Assembly: GCA_016271365.2 (NCBI GenBank)
Contig: CM057452.1
Location: 1,242,819,001-1,242,883,000 of the forward strand
Reading direction: 5' to 3'
From: Neoceratodus forsteri
Taxonomy: Eukaryota > Chordata > Ceratodontiformes > Ceratodontidae
DNA: 64,000 bases
Positions 1 to 11,452 of the stretch are shown piece after piece. The position numbers were made by a program, and so were the translations under genes. Numbering within the stretch: the first letter of the stretch is position 1; the number at the start of each line of letters is the position of its first letter. The notes under the pieces were generated by a model. That model worked only from the letters and a program-made list of their open reading frames with translations, searched no databases and was not told the DNA's origin.

Positions 1-2149
1 CAGCAAACAGACTGATCTTGCTCTTGATGTCCAATGATATGTCTACAATGAATATCCTAAACAACACTGGTCCCAACATCGAGCCCTGTGGAACACTGCT
101 CATCACTAACCTTGGGTGTGAGAGCTCCCCACCCACCACCACCCTCTGTTGCCTTCCCTGAAGCCAGTTCCCTACCCATCTCACCAGCTTTGCACCTGCT
201 CCTGTGCCTACCAACTTACTTCCCAGCCTTCCATGCAGCACAGAGTTGAATGCCTTACTGAAGTCCAGATACAGGACATCCACTGCATGGCCCCTGTCCA
301 GTTGTCTAGTTACCCAGTCATAGAACTCCACCAGGTTGGTTTGGCAGGATCTGCCCTGTATGAAGCCATGCTGTCTGCTGTCCTGTAGTCCTTTGGCCTC
401 TAGGAGGGCCACCAACCTCTCCTTCATGATAGTCTCCATTAGCTTACCCATGATGGATGTGAGGCTCACTGGTCTGTAATTTCTCTGTTCATCCTTGGGG
501 CCTTAGGTACACACCCCGAATGTAATGAGGCATTAAATAGGTCTGCCAATGGTCCTGCAAGGACCTCTGCCAGCTCCTTCAGTACCCTGGGGTGCAGGGC
601 TGCAGCTATGAATCCTGGGGCCCCAGACAAGTCACTTGAAATGGGCCCCTGGTTCCCAAACCAGCTAATGACAGAGGTAATGCCAGCTCCTCAGGAGGGC
701 CCCTCCTGAGCTCCGGGCCCTGGACAACTTCCCCACTTACCCCCCCATTACTATGGCCCTGCTGGTCTGGATGCCATCTGGGCCTGGCACCTTATCCATC
801 CTCAGTGCCTTCAAACCCTCCCGAACTCTGCCCTCCATGATTTCCCCATCTGTCACCCCCTCCCCCCCATTTCTGCCATTTCTTCCCCTTGGGAGTCACC
901 CCCATCTTCTCTTTAGTAAATACTGAGCAGAAGTACTCATTTAGTGCTTCTGCCTTATCGCACCCTGCTTCCACCCAACCCCCCTCCTTCCTAATCCTTA
1001 CTATGTGGTCCTTACAGCTCCTTTTCTCCCTGATGTACCTAAAGAAGTCCTTCTCCCCTTCTTAATGTGTTGTACCAGCCTGAGTTCTGTAGATGCCTTG
1101 GCTCCTCTTACTGTCCTTGTCACCTCCTTCAATTTCGTCAAGTGTTCCTCTCTGTCCTCCCCTCTCCCTGTTTTCTTGTACTTCCAAAAGGCAGCTCTTT
1201 TCCTCCTTACCTTTTCCATGACCTCCTTGCTCAACCAGCTTGGTTTCTTAGCCCTAGCCTTCTTGCTCTGGGCCTTGCAGCAGGTTTTGGTTGCCTCCAC
1301 TATCACCAGCTTTATGAGCTCCCACCTCTGGCTAGTGTCCATACTAGATTGAATTCTGTCCAGGTACCCTTTTACCACTTCCTCCATCCTCCCAAAGTCA
1401 GCCCTCCTGAAGTCCAGCACTCTTGTGCCAGATTCCACTCCTTTCTTACCCATATCCAATGTGAGCCATACTGAGTGGTGGTCACTCCCTGACAGCGGTT
1501 CCTCCACTGTAAGTTCTCTCTCAAAGTCCCCATTTGCCAGCACAAGGTCAAGGGTATTCCCTAACCTGATTGGCTCACTGACCATTTGCAGCAGGAAGTT
1601 GTCCTGGAAGGCATCCAGCAGTACTTGCTCCCTTCTGTTCCTGGTTGTTGGGGTACTCCAGTCCACTCCTGGGTTGTTGAAGTCCCCCACATTCATGACA
1701 CTACCCTTCTTGCAGGTCCTCCAGATCTGTCCCGCTAGTTCCCTGTCTAACTCCTCCATCTGAGATGGTGGCCTGTACACCACTCCAATTCCAAGAATCC
1801 TATTCTTGGAATCCTGGATTTGCATCCAAAGTGACTCCATACTACCCTCCTCCCCTTCCTCCCTTACACACTTCAGTCCTTCCTTCACATATAGTGCCAC
1901 ACCCCCGCCTTTCCTAATCACACTGTGCTTATGAAATAACCTGTACCCTGGTACAGATAGGTCCCAGTCATTGTATTGGGTGGCCCATGTTTCTGTGATG
2001 GCTGCAATGTCCACTTCTTCCTCTGCCATGAGCATCTGTAAGTCTGCAGTTTTCCTCCCAAGGCTCCTAGCATTAAGGGTAACCACCTTCCACCCTTTAA
2101 CCCCCCCATCCCACCCTCCTTTACTAGCATCACCAATAGTACTTGCCAT
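1..2149 (-). pseudogene. CR1 ORF2: AP-endonuclease plus partial reverse transcriptase
   Basis: A 382-codon open block (2149-1001) is an APE-type endonuclease with all the landmarks visible: LNARSLGRK near the start, ITETW (metal-binding Glu), KGGGVALYV, VVYRPPS, GDFNNPGVDW (catalytic Asp/Asn) and SDHHSVWLT (Asp-His pair). The block ends through a frameshift near 1065, because homology continues in another frame (EKDFF, then GCDKAEALNEYFCSVFTKEK at 974-914). RT follows toward base 1, with a recognisable RSCQTNLVEF...YLDFSKAF-type stretch in the complement of 200-360. The RT active site lies outside the window. The endonuclease is the best-preserved LINE domain here, so this copy may be fairly young. 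Confidence 0.88.
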
Positions 2150-2312
2150 TTATTCTTTGTCACTGTTATGGAGGGTAAGCTCATATGGTTTCCCAACCTG
2201 TGGTCTCTGCATGTCTCCTGCCCAATTGCCACCCCCCACTCCTAGTTTAAATTCCCTACTTCCTCTATGTACTCCTCCATCCTCTGTTTCAACACTTTCT
2301 TTCCCTCCTCAC

Positions 2313-3470
2313 TCAAGTGCAGTCTGTCCTTGGCATAGAGACTACTGTCTTCCCAGGTCCCTCCCCACCCCCCAACAGCCCATACCCTTTAGCACAACAC
2401 CAGGTTCTTAGCCATCCATTAAATTCCTCTATTTTAAGCTTTCTTGTTGTGCTTGCCTTGGGCACTGGAAGTATCTCTGAAAAAGTTACTGATCTTCCTG
2501 CCCCCTCACATAATTGTCCTAGTTCCTCAAACCTCCTCTGGACTATATCTGCTGTCTTGTCAGCCTGGTCATTCATCCCAAGATATATAATTAAATGAGG
2601 CTTGTCCCTACCCCTTCTAGCATATTTCAGAACAGATTGTCCCACCCTTTCCACTGTTATTCCTGGCATGGCCTCCACCCAAATGTGACTATGCCTCTCC
2701 CTCTTGCTACCCCACCTGACTCCTCTTAGTATTGAGTCCCCCAGCACTAAGATTCCACCACTCTTTATCCCTGCTTGCTTCCATTCATCTCCCTCTCTCA
2801 TTTCCAGCTCCTCTTCTTCCTCCTGCACATTATTCCCCCTTTTGCCCCATTGCAATTCTCCCATCAGAACTTCCCCCCGCTCTGGTTTAGTCCAGGCATT
2901 TATCAATTACTCCTCTAATTTCATCATTTCCCTCCTCCACCTTCCTCTTCTGTAGCAGTGCAAAACTATTTTCTGAAGACCCTTCACAAATGCCCGCTCC
3001 CTCTCTCTTCATAGTAACCTGTTCTCTCCTTTCCACTCCATGACTTTTGCCACTTCTTAGCCCCACCTCACAAGTCCCTATCTCCTCCTTCCATTTGTCT
3101 TTTGTCTCCTGACCTGGTTTCCTGGTAATCGTTCTTCCTGGTCTGGGCCCCCTTGTCCCTGCTTCCCTTCTTCTGACCCTCTCCTCACCACTGTTGGCTT
3201 AAATCGACCTCCCTCATCTCCCATTCTTCCTCCCTCCAGTATTGGGCTAAACCCACCCCCAGTCTGCCTTGCCTGTCTTAATTCCTCCTGCAGACCCTCA
3301 ATCTCCTTTCTAAGTTTCTCTATGTGTTTGCACACTAAACATCCTACCACGCTCCAGGCAATTTTTAGAAAGATTGGTGCACCACAGTTGTTGCAGCCTA
3401 CCACCCTACCCATTGCTGTTGTTGCCCACCAGTGACCCCCACCCTTCCAGATGCAGGATACCAAACACAC
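2313..3470 (-). pseudogene. CR1 ORF1 (zinc finger, coiled coil, SGNH esterase), interrupted
   Basis: Two open blocks in sequence make up the usual CR1 ORF1. The first (3470-3078) has a C-x2-C...C-x2-C cluster (CNNCGAP...GCLVCKHI) followed by a charged helical stretch (IEKLRKEIEGLQEELRQA) that should form a coiled coil. The second (2906-2313) opens with an acidic run and has an SGNH-hydrolase core: GDSIL (nucleophile block) and LGMND (block III, normally GxND). In CR1 and L2 this protein binds the element RNA, and the esterase domain is a known feature. The gap between the blocks has lost its reading frame. The same C-x2-C layout recurs in the CR1 ORF1 copies at 24201 and 57421, which supports it as a real family motif. 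Confidence 0.8.
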
Positions 3471-4029
3471 CCCAAGTCTCCCCTCTCCCTCCTCTATGAG
3501 TGCAAAACATTATTTTCTTAATTTCCCTTACCCCCTTTGTAGTACACGTTTAGATAGATTGAGCAACTGCTTTTTATATTACTAACCTTCCTCTCCACAT
3601 TCAAAAAGAGACTTTAAGTAGCTTTTGCACAACCTTCTTCAAACTCCTACTCCTCCTTTCCACAATGCAATAGCAATGCAAAGAAGTAACGATGAAAGTT
3701 CCTAGATTTGTAGTTACTTCCCTTCCACTGAGATAGCAGTCACCTCTTCACTCGCTGCTGTTCCTTTGCTGGATGTCTGCTTCTGCTATGACAGGTGCAT
3801 ATCCTTTGCCCGTTTGAAGAAGTGATGTCAGAAACTCTGGTATAGAGGAAATCATGGACCAGGGTGCGTGGGGTGAGGAGTTGGTGGGTGAGACCAACCC
3901 AAGTCTTCCAGAAACAATCAGGTAGCTGAGGCCCCTGGTCAGACCATTAGCACCCTTCCCCCACTATGCACTAACCTTTGCAGTTAGTGAAGCCAGCAAA
4001 AATGAATTACAATTCTACTCAAAGACCCC

Positions 4030-4222
4030 AAAATAGGTTTGCTACTAAAAGAAACAGGTCTCCAATTCAAACAGCTTCACCAACAACACATCAAAATAGG
4101 CTTGACATTAGAAGATATAGGTCTCTGATTCAAAGAAACAGCCCCAGTTAAATCACATCAATAGGTTTTAAATCAGAAGAAACAGGCCTCTACAAATGCA
4201 GCCTGCTACACAGTGAAACATC
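4030..4222. repeat. Three degenerate tandem repeats of about 64 bp
   Basis: The sequence AATAGG(T/C)TT...AGAAGA/AAACAGG(T/C)CTC recurs starting near 4030, 4093 and 4160, each followed by an A/C-rich spacer ending in ACATC. It lies just beyond the CR1 5' leader. A loosely similar array (AACCCATAAGCACAAA-like) lies beyond the leader of the CR1 at 57.7 kb. It may be an upstream part of the LINE 5'UTR rather than host sequence. Confidence 0.55.
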
Positions 4223-4429
4223 AAATGAGCCCACTTATAGCCACCAAAACAGTTTTTAAAATTCCAACAGCCTCAAAACAATACCCTGCTAGCCCCTTAG
4301 AAGTAGTAAGAGAGAAAAGAAATAACCTTCTACCAAGTAAAATCCACAAGAAACAATGTAAAAACAACAAGAAGCTGCTGTACTGTAACTGATCTGATCC
4401 TTTCCCTTCTAGTTCCATAAAACTTCCCT

Positions 4430-4512
4430 TCTAGTTCCATAGTTACATAACATTTGACAGCAGATAAGGACCACTTGGCCCATCCAGTCAGCACATTTTT
4501 CTCCACCTCCAC
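4430..4512 (-). mobile_element. CR1 3'-tail fragment
   Basis: The string CATAGTTACATAAC...GACAGCAGATAAGGACCACTTGGCCCATCCAGTC matches the 3' end of the other CR1 copies (complement of 28205-28270; 52750-52820; 55405-55480). It is heavily 5'-truncated, as is usual for CR1. Confidence 0.75.
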
Positions 4513-4966
4513 TGTTACTAGACTTGAAAGAACAAATTGTAATGCAATGTACTTAACAGCAAAGTAGTTGCAAGATATTTTATAAAATGTAAAGCATGCA
4601 CAGAAATCCAGGCTGTGATAGTATATGATCAGTTTTACTACTTTGAATAGTACATCAGTATGTTACCTTAAAAGGTGTAAATGAGGATTTCTTTACCGGA
4701 CCCTATTTATGATAAAGTATATATAATTTATTTTTGAATTTTAAGATAGACTGTATATATTGTTTGGGCTATTTTCCTGAAGAAGTGGTCAGTCACAGGA
4801 CTATAAAAATAGATGTTTTGTAGGATGTGAGACTGAATATGCATTATACATAAAGTAGTGTAGAGAATACAATTTTAAAATCCACAACCATTGAATGGAT
4901 CATCACTCCAATATGTTACTGTCTGTATCTTGAGGACTGTGGAACAGATCCCTCCCAGTTTTCTGT
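4513..4966. other. AT-rich sequence with no recognised feature
   Basis: I see no coding frame or repeat structure here. Confidence 0.5.
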
Positions 4967-5335
4967 TTGTATTTCAGGTTGGGAGGGCCATACTTGGTTA
5001 TTGTGTGGTTATTGCCATCAAAATGTCCATCAAGGAAGTCCTACAACATATCTGATAAACTGTTCATAACTACAAACCCCTCCTGCAGGACTGCAACTCC
5101 TGAGTGTGTCCTTGGTCCATCAGCTCACAATGTCATACAGGAATTCAAGGATGTTTGCAGATGTGATCCTTTTTCCAAGGATGCTACATTAAGCAAGAGA
5201 CCTGCAGCAAGGCAAGGCGGATTCTGCAACAAGAGGAGAACCAGAGACAACTATTTCTTTAATACTGCCACTGGAAGAAAATGGTTTGTCCACACATCAG
5301 GGATTGTCAGGGATGGTACAAATGTGTGGATTTAG
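4967..5335 (+). CDS. Unassigned 122-codon open frame
   Basis: An ATG-to-stop frame of 122 codons contains several cysteines and a basic stretch (KRPAARQGG...NKRRTRDN). I do not recognise a family. The latter half (PSAHNVIQEFKDVCRCDPFS and onward) looks less random than neighbouring frames, and the surrounding DNA is not an identifiable transposon. It could be an old exon, a retrocopy fragment or chance. No splice pair, promoter or poly-A signal decides it. The 5.3-6.1 kb sequence after it has no continuation in frame. Confidence 0.15.
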   Translation: MYFRLGGPYLVIVWLLPSKCPSRKSYNISDKLFITTNPSCRTATPECVLGPSAHNVIQEFKDVCRCDPFSKDATLSKRPAARQGGFCNKRRTRDNYFFNTATGRKWFVHTSGIVRDGTNVWI

Positions 5336-8300
5336 TGCTTAACCATATATTAGTGTAGGGTGGAAAACATCACCAACATACTGTGCCACTCTCCCACCAC
5401 CTGCCTTTCACACATCTAGATAACTTTTGAGAATAGTTATGCAGGACAATGTGGTATGGAAAGATACCTGGCAGCATGCTTTGATATGCTGCAACAGTTA
5501 ATTGAAACCTAGATCCTGAGTCAGGGAGAATGATCACAGACTAAGTCATCATCTTTTGTATTAACTGAATGATCTGCTGTGCTGCTTGAATAGAATAAAA
5601 AATTAGTCTGGGCATGTAAAGCTTGCATTCTGGGCACTGTTAGAACCTTGTTTGGTGAGGGATGGGTACAAATGAAGATAGCTTTTCACTTTAGGGGACA
5701 GGTGACTGCAACTTTATAGGCAATTCCCTGCTGGACTACACACTGGGAGATGTTTCCACAGCAGGACTGATGGTCACTGGTGGGTTAGGGCCAAAGAGAC
5801 AGCATCCAACTTGAAAGAGCGTTTGACAGGCAGTGGTACAGGATTGGAAGTGTGGTCCACACTTGAGGAGCACACATTAGGATGTCTCAGTAGCAGGTGG
5901 TGCTGCATGGAATTGGTTGTCAAGACTGAGAGGCCTTTACCATGACATCTTTCACTAGATTAAAGCGTAGCCACAATGCACTTTAAGTGATCCTTGTACT
6001 CCCAATGCGTTCCCCCAGATGGCAGTCATGACCACCTCTCTGAATCTTTTTTCCTGTTCATGGAGCCACAAGAAATAGCAGTGTCAGTTCTGTTATGAGT
6101 ATATCCATGGCAGTCTAACTCCCAACAGACTGGTTTATGTCCACCTCATAGGCTGAAAGATGCACATGTGACCTACGATCAAATTTCAATCCTCCTACCT
6201 AAGCTCCTGTAGCTCCTGAGTTAATCAGTTAATTTGTGCTTCTGATTAGACTGAAACACTGTTGCCTGAGCTCCTGTTGTGCAGAGTTTAGTGCTACCTA
6301 CTTAGAAACATTTTAAAATTAGGTACGAGTTCCTGATTCAGTTGAGAATAGCTAACTAGCAGACTGATTTTTTTTTCCTGATAGTTAATGATGTTCTGAC
6401 TTTCCCTAATTTAAAGTCTGGAAGCCTTGGCTAACATTTACTAGCCATGTTAGTGCACACAATGGACACTATAAGCTTTCTAGGTTGTTACTTCTACCTT
6501 TAATCTCTGTCTCTGTGATATATGTTAGCCATTTTCTGAATTATGGTTTGAAACTGGTGCACTAAATATTGGAGACACAGGTATGCAGAGGCCACTTTCC
6601 CCTCATGAACGAGAGTGGCTCTGACATAACTGTTCCTCCAGCTCCTACATCAGTGGTTGCAGTGGAGTGCATGCACAGCTCCTGTGTGTGGTTGGAATCA
6701 GCGGATGCTCCCCTGCTTCAGCAGGGTATCCAGCTGTAAAAGGAGCCGTGCATAGGCATGAGTGATTTCAACCCCTCATAGTGACTGAAACTCACCAGCT
6801 GAGCCCACACTGAAACAGTTACAGAGATCCCCCACTTTACACTAAGAAGAAGAAGGCACCCAATTTAAATTGGATCTCAAAGAATTTGTAAGTGCAGCAC
6901 TATCCGTACTGATCATGGGGTGAGCACCTCTTTGCTTGTTTTCTTTTATTTCCAACTTCTGTACCCTTTTTGGTGCCTCCATACTTGCCATGAGACTTGT
7001 CTATATTGGAATCTAATGCCCAGCCCTCTTTAGAGCAGGCAGATACCTTGAAGGTATACAGGTGCATGAGTGTGATCCCTCATGCAGTGGTCCCACAATG
7101 TGCTGTTCTGGGAATGGCAGCATGTATCTTCCTTGCATGCAGGGTTGGCACTGTGATAGTGAAGCACCTGTGGTATCCTGGAACCCTTGCTAGTGTTCCC
7201 AGAAACAGCTGAATCTAAGTATCACATGATGGAGCATTCCATTTCATGGATGTGTGTGTTTGGTTGGTCGTGAGCTGAGCAACTGTTTGGGCCAGGTATC
7301 TCACACATGGCAATATAGGGCCCAGCACCATGTTACAGAGTGAATTGCTCCTCCTCTTCTTCTTCCTCCCCATGAAGCCTCTCCTACACATAAGCCTTTG
7401 TTTCCTGCTTTCCTCCCTCTGTGGCTCTCTCCCACATTACCACTAACATCTGATGTCATACATCAGATGCAGAGGTGTGCACTGATGCACAGAACATCAA
7501 GCTCCATCTCTTTCACCAATGTGATCCCACTGGCAGATTTCTATGGGCTGAACTGAGAGGTTCACCCACAGTGCTTTGAAACTGCAGGGGACCTTTAAAG
7601 TTGACATTTGGCATCGAGACAGGGTCTGATCTCTGCGGTGTCTAGCCGAGTTATACATTTTGAAAAATGGTAAATAAAACATGGAAACAGAATTGGCGTA
7701 CCAACTATTGCTGACTTTATACATAAAGGAATGGTAGCAAAAGTCTTCTTGTAATGTCTACAATGTTTTTAGCTGACTAATTTATTTGGGCCTTGTAACT
7801 ATAACATTTCTAAATGGGATTCTTGTCCTCTACCTTTTTGATAGGAGATTCTTGTCCTCTACCTTTTTGATAGGAGTCCCTGTGCATGGCATAGGAAATA
7901 GATGCATCATTATCCTGATTAATGAAACACAAATGGGTGGATGATTCCGAAGGCTGACAGAGCTAAATGCTACCATACAAGAAATTCTCTTTTACAAATG
8001 GTGGGTTTTAATTTTCCTTAAGTCACCAGCATCTTTTTTATAAAAGGTAAGTGAGTCTCTGAAAGTCAAGCTAATGATAAATATATTCATTTTTAATTTG
8101 TTTTATTGTAGACTGATTTTTTTAAGCTCTGTGGCAACCAGACTCTTATGGAAGGAGGCCTTTGTCACATTTAATTTTTGTGACTTCTCTCTCTGCACTT
8201 TAACTGGAATGTCTATGAGGAAGGACTTCCACCATCTGCAAACGGCTCTTGTAACTCTTGCTACAAAGGCTTCTCACCTCTATAAAATCCAAGACCATTA

Positions 8301-8642
8301 AAGCTGCAAACTGTATGCCACAAGCCATAAGTTGTGAACTACAAGACCAAATGCACTGCACTTGGATTTGACAACGGTCTTTTGGTTTTATGCCTTAGAC
8401 TGTTTTGAATTCTGTCTTTCGATATGTCGTGTCTTGGCCATTTAGGCTGAATAATTATATTTATTGTTGGCTATAGTAATCATTGTAAAAATGTTAACTG
8501 TACTGAAAGAACATGCTTGTAACCAGGCATGGCAGCATTGTGAATAATGAACTAAAACTTTCAGAGTATAAACTGTCAAAGAAGTTAAGGATATCCAAAT
8601 TAAATCAACAGGAAAGAACAAAAAAAAAACCTTGGAGTTAGG
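5336..8642. other. Intergenic sequence without a supportable gene
   Basis: This is mixed-composition DNA with only short open frames. The complement of 6040-5960 has a brief open stretch (REVVMTAIWGNALGVQG) that could be an old transposon relic. A CTC-rich stretch lies at 7352-7440. I can assign none of it. The only clear structure is the 29-bp duplication at 7818. Confidence 0.5.
7818..7876. repeat. Perfect 29-bp tandem duplication
   Basis: GATTCTTGTCCTC...TTGATAGGA occurs twice back to back with no mismatch, so the duplication is recent (replication slippage or double-strand-break repair). Confidence 0.9.
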
Positions 8643-9010
8643 AGGCTCAATTTTAGAGGTGGATGTGGAGCTGCAGCAGGGGTGTTTGATGCAGGATGCG
8701 ACTTGCGCTGAACATTGTGGAAAGCTCGATTTTAAAAGAAATGTGCCACAAACACCCACCTCAAGTCCAGAATGTGTGTTGCAGGGAGTTAAACCAGCTA
8801 CTCCCTGGTCCAACTTTGCATTGGGATCATGGCACTTGAGCCACATCTTTGGTGCAAGGTGCCGTAAAGTAGAGAAACTGTTGCAACTGTGCCAGCCCTT
8901 CTAAAATCAGACCAAACTGCATCCAAGGAGCTTTGGAGCAGCTGCGTTGAACTTTGCAGTGGATGCAGGGCTTGTTGCAAGCCCTGTGTCCACCTTATAA
9001 AATTGAGCCC
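8643..9010. mobile_element. Terminal-inverted-repeat MITE, about 368 bp
   Basis: The left end AGGCTCAATTTTAGAGGTGGA pairs with the complement of the right end, GGGCTCAATTTTATAAGGTGGA. The triplet AGG flanks both sides (8640-8642 and 9011-9013), a possible 3-bp target duplication. There is no coding. The style of the end resembles the Harbinger ends nearby (GGGCCAGATATTC), but the sequence and target differ. I infer a non-autonomous DNA transposon, superfamily unproved. Confidence 0.7.
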
Positions 9011-9317
9011 AGGGTCTCTCGCCAAAATTGCTCCACATTTGAAACCAATTAATATTATAATCCTTATGGCAGACTATTCTTCCTCTACCACTTCATTAGA
9101 ATTGGAAACTGGGGGGCTAGAAATCCAATCTAGAGTAATTAGAGAGTCTGTGGGGAGAGGCCCAGGAACAAGGTAAGTGAATCTTTGAAGTGTAGTCCAG
9201 CTTTCGAACTCCAGTTAAAATTCATGGAGGTAGTGCAATGTGCTTCAGAAATACTTTCATTTCAACCTTCATAATCTGATCTTCACAAAACTACCTGAAA
9301 AAGATCTCTTTAAAAAC
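9011..9317. other. No recognised feature
   Basis: Non-coding sequence between two MITEs. The A-rich bases at its right edge form the target site of the next element. Confidence 0.5.
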
Positions 9318-9320
9318 CAG

Positions 9321-10574
9321 GGCCCAGATATTCAAACTGTGCCAGGCTGTGGCGCAAGCCTGGGCGCAGCTCAAATTTGTTGTGCATGGGTGTGGCCAGG
9401 GTGATATTCAACGGAGCTGCGCTATGGTGCAACTGCTTTGAATATCACACCCTGGCCACCCCCACTGTGCATGGCGCAGTGGCATTGCGCCAGCACAAGT
9501 GGTCAGAGTGGAGCATTGAGATGCAGTGGTGCAAGTGCCATTGCGCTATGCACAGCACCTGTGATATTCAAAGGGGGACATGCAAATGGGGCCATAATTT
9601 ATGCAAGGTGCACAGGGGGCCATTTGCATCTGATTACGGCCCCATTTGCATGCCATTAGCATGCAGGTGCTCCAATCCCTGACGACTTGTGCCTGGCACC
9701 CTGCCAGGCAGCAACCATCGGGGACCGACGCCCCCTGCAGCCCGATCGCGGGACGTCCCATAAGGGACAAAGAACATCTGTTATCCCTGGTGGTCCAGTG
9801 GACCACATGGAGCACAATCGCGGGCATCACTGTATCCTCCCTCAAGTACAACATCCCTGGTGGTCCAGTGGACTGCGATGAGCCCGATCGTGGGCAGCAT
9901 TCATCACCCCCCAAGTCCAATATCCCTGGTGATCTAGTGGACCCCCCACCCCACTCGCCCACTGGGCCCCAGCCCCACCCCCCCATCTGGACTGACTAGT
10001 ACGGTATGGGCTGCATGCCCATTGGCTCATGCTCTGAACAAATGGGTGTGCAGCCCTACCGAGCTGTCAGTCAGCGGGCAGCGGGGTGGCAGGTGGGTGG
10101 GGTGCTGTCGGCTGACGGGGGGAAGTGGGGTGGTGGGGCTCAGTGGGCAGGTGGAGTGGGGGGTCCACTGGACCACCAGGGATAGCGGACATGGGGGGGA
10201 TGACTGATGCCCATGATCGGGGCATGTGGGAGCGCCACCAGGTGTGGCAGGGTCAGGTGATGGCCACCCACAAGTGGCAGCTGCTGTGTTGCGCCCTGCA
10301 ATGAGGCAGCTCACCTGTGGGTGGCCATCACTTGTTCCTTTTTTTCTAGGTGTAACTTTGTGCAGGCACAGGTAGGGGTTGCGCATGCATAACTCTGCAT
10401 GGCCTGGGCCAGATATCCCCCCTACCTGTGCCTGCATACATTACTGATGCGCCCCGGCACATCGGGATTTGTGCAGCACACTTTTCCCTTTTAAATATCA
10501 CACCGGGGCACATCAGTGGGTTGTGCATGGTGCAACACAGTTGCGCCATGAGCAACCCTTTTGAATATCTGGGC
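9321..10574. mobile_element. Harbinger-family non-autonomous element, 1.25 kb
   Basis: The ends are GGCCCAGATATTCAAA and TTTGAATATCTGGGC, flanked by CAG on both sides (9318-9320 and 10575-10577). Subterminal copies of GATATTCAA(A)G occur inside (for example near 9404 and 9562). It is GC-rich and non-coding. Internal sequence such as GGGTGGCCA...GTGGCAGCTGCTGTGTT has counterparts in the shorter element at 19643-20243, so the two belong to one family. Its ends match those of the coding Harbinger at 11136-18414, which probably supplied the transposase. Confidence 0.85.
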
Positions 10575-10577
10575 CAG

Positions 10578-11132
10578 GAATGCAGTTTTGTGTCAAACTA
10601 GTTTCTCAGCATGCTGACACTGATAAAAGTAATGAGTGTAATTGCAGAGATAGCCTCAACAATATTAAACAGGACTTGGGTACAACCATTTCTGAACTAA
10701 AGTGTCTGTTACAGACCTCAGCTTTGTGCAGTAACAAGCAAGTGATAGAGGACGAGGACAGTAAAAGTGTGCAATACTGCCCATTTTATTTTTAAATTGT
10801 TTAAGGTTTCCCACACTGCCAGTGTACTGTTAATGCCACAATTAGAGTGTATCAAGAATGAAATATCCTCCTTAAGGGAGGATAGTGCAATAAACGGGGA
10901 TAGATTAGATGATGTACTAGGCAGGTTGCATAAACTGGGGCAAGAAATACAGAATGGTCCAAAAGTGGAAGTATTGTTCTTGAGGAAGTTCTAGTAAAAG
11001 AGGGCATTGCAAAAGGTGAAGAACAAAGAAATGAATAAGAGATTGTGGTAGGATTATAATTCAGTCCTGGTATAATAAGGGAAGATTTGCCAATGGACAA
11101 AACAGGCAACAGAAAAGGGAAACATTAGAAAC
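10578..11132 (+). pseudogene. Unclassified coding-like remnant, left part
   Basis: Two overlapping frames look protein-like and acidic: 10580-10795 (CNCRDSLNNIKQDLGTTISE, then CSNKQVIEDEDSKSVQ) and 10767-10994 (CIKNEISSLREDSAINGD...LDDVLGRLHKLGQEIQNG). The heptad spacing suggests coiled coil. After removal of the Harbinger and hAT elements, this sequence is directly contiguous with 34256 onward, which has a similar character. A structural (gag-like or ORF1-like) protein of an unknown retroelement is possible. I see no diagnostic motif. Confidence 0.3.
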
Positions 11133-11386
11133 CTGAGGCCAGATATTCAAAACTTTGCACAGGGGGCAAACTATTTGTGCCAGATTTGAGCCGGACTTGC
11201 ACCAGATCGCAATATTCAAAGGGGAAATAGTGCCGGCACAAGCCAATAGCACCAGCACAAAAAAATAATTTATGTAAGGGTCAAACTGTGGGGCGGGGAC
11301 ATGCATACAGGTGCAATGGTATATTCAAAGGAATAGCGCCACGCAAGGCGACATTGCGCAGCCCATATTGAGGTGATAGTTGCTGC

Positions 11387-11396
11387 TTATAAAAGG
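11387..11396 (+). promoter_or_regulatory. TATA-like box of the Harbinger transposase
   Basis: TTATAAAAGG lies about 60 bp upstream of the ATG at 11453 and about 250 bp inside the left end, a fitting place for the transposase promoter. Confidence 0.5.
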
Positions 11397-11452
11397 CATG
11401 TGTAAACTCAGGGCAACTCACAGAGGTGGGTGTGGACACTGCAGGAGACATC

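Larger units (their letters stand above)
1..3930 (-). mobile_element. CR1-clade LINE, copy A, cut by window start
   Basis: On the minus strand this reads 5'UTR, ORF1 (3470-2313), then ORF2 endonuclease and the start of the reverse transcriptase, running off at base 1. The segment 3820-3925 (TGATGTCAG...GTATAGAGGAAAT...CCAGAAACAATCAG) recurs at 57585-57685, just upstream of another CR1 ORF1. It is therefore probably the family's 5' leader, which makes this copy near full length at its 5' end. CR1 elements copy themselves by target-primed reverse transcription. The family assignment rests on the ORF1 esterase plus ORF2 APE/RT order. Confidence 0.9.

Noticed and set aside
1005..1763. Plus-strand frames of 112-135 codons
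   Set aside because: They lie opposite the CR1 endonuclease and are shadows of it.
9546..9999. Gly/Trp-rich and Pro-rich frames of 117-146 codons
   Set aside because: They lie in the GC-rich non-coding Harbinger MITE and share no similarity with any protein family known to me.
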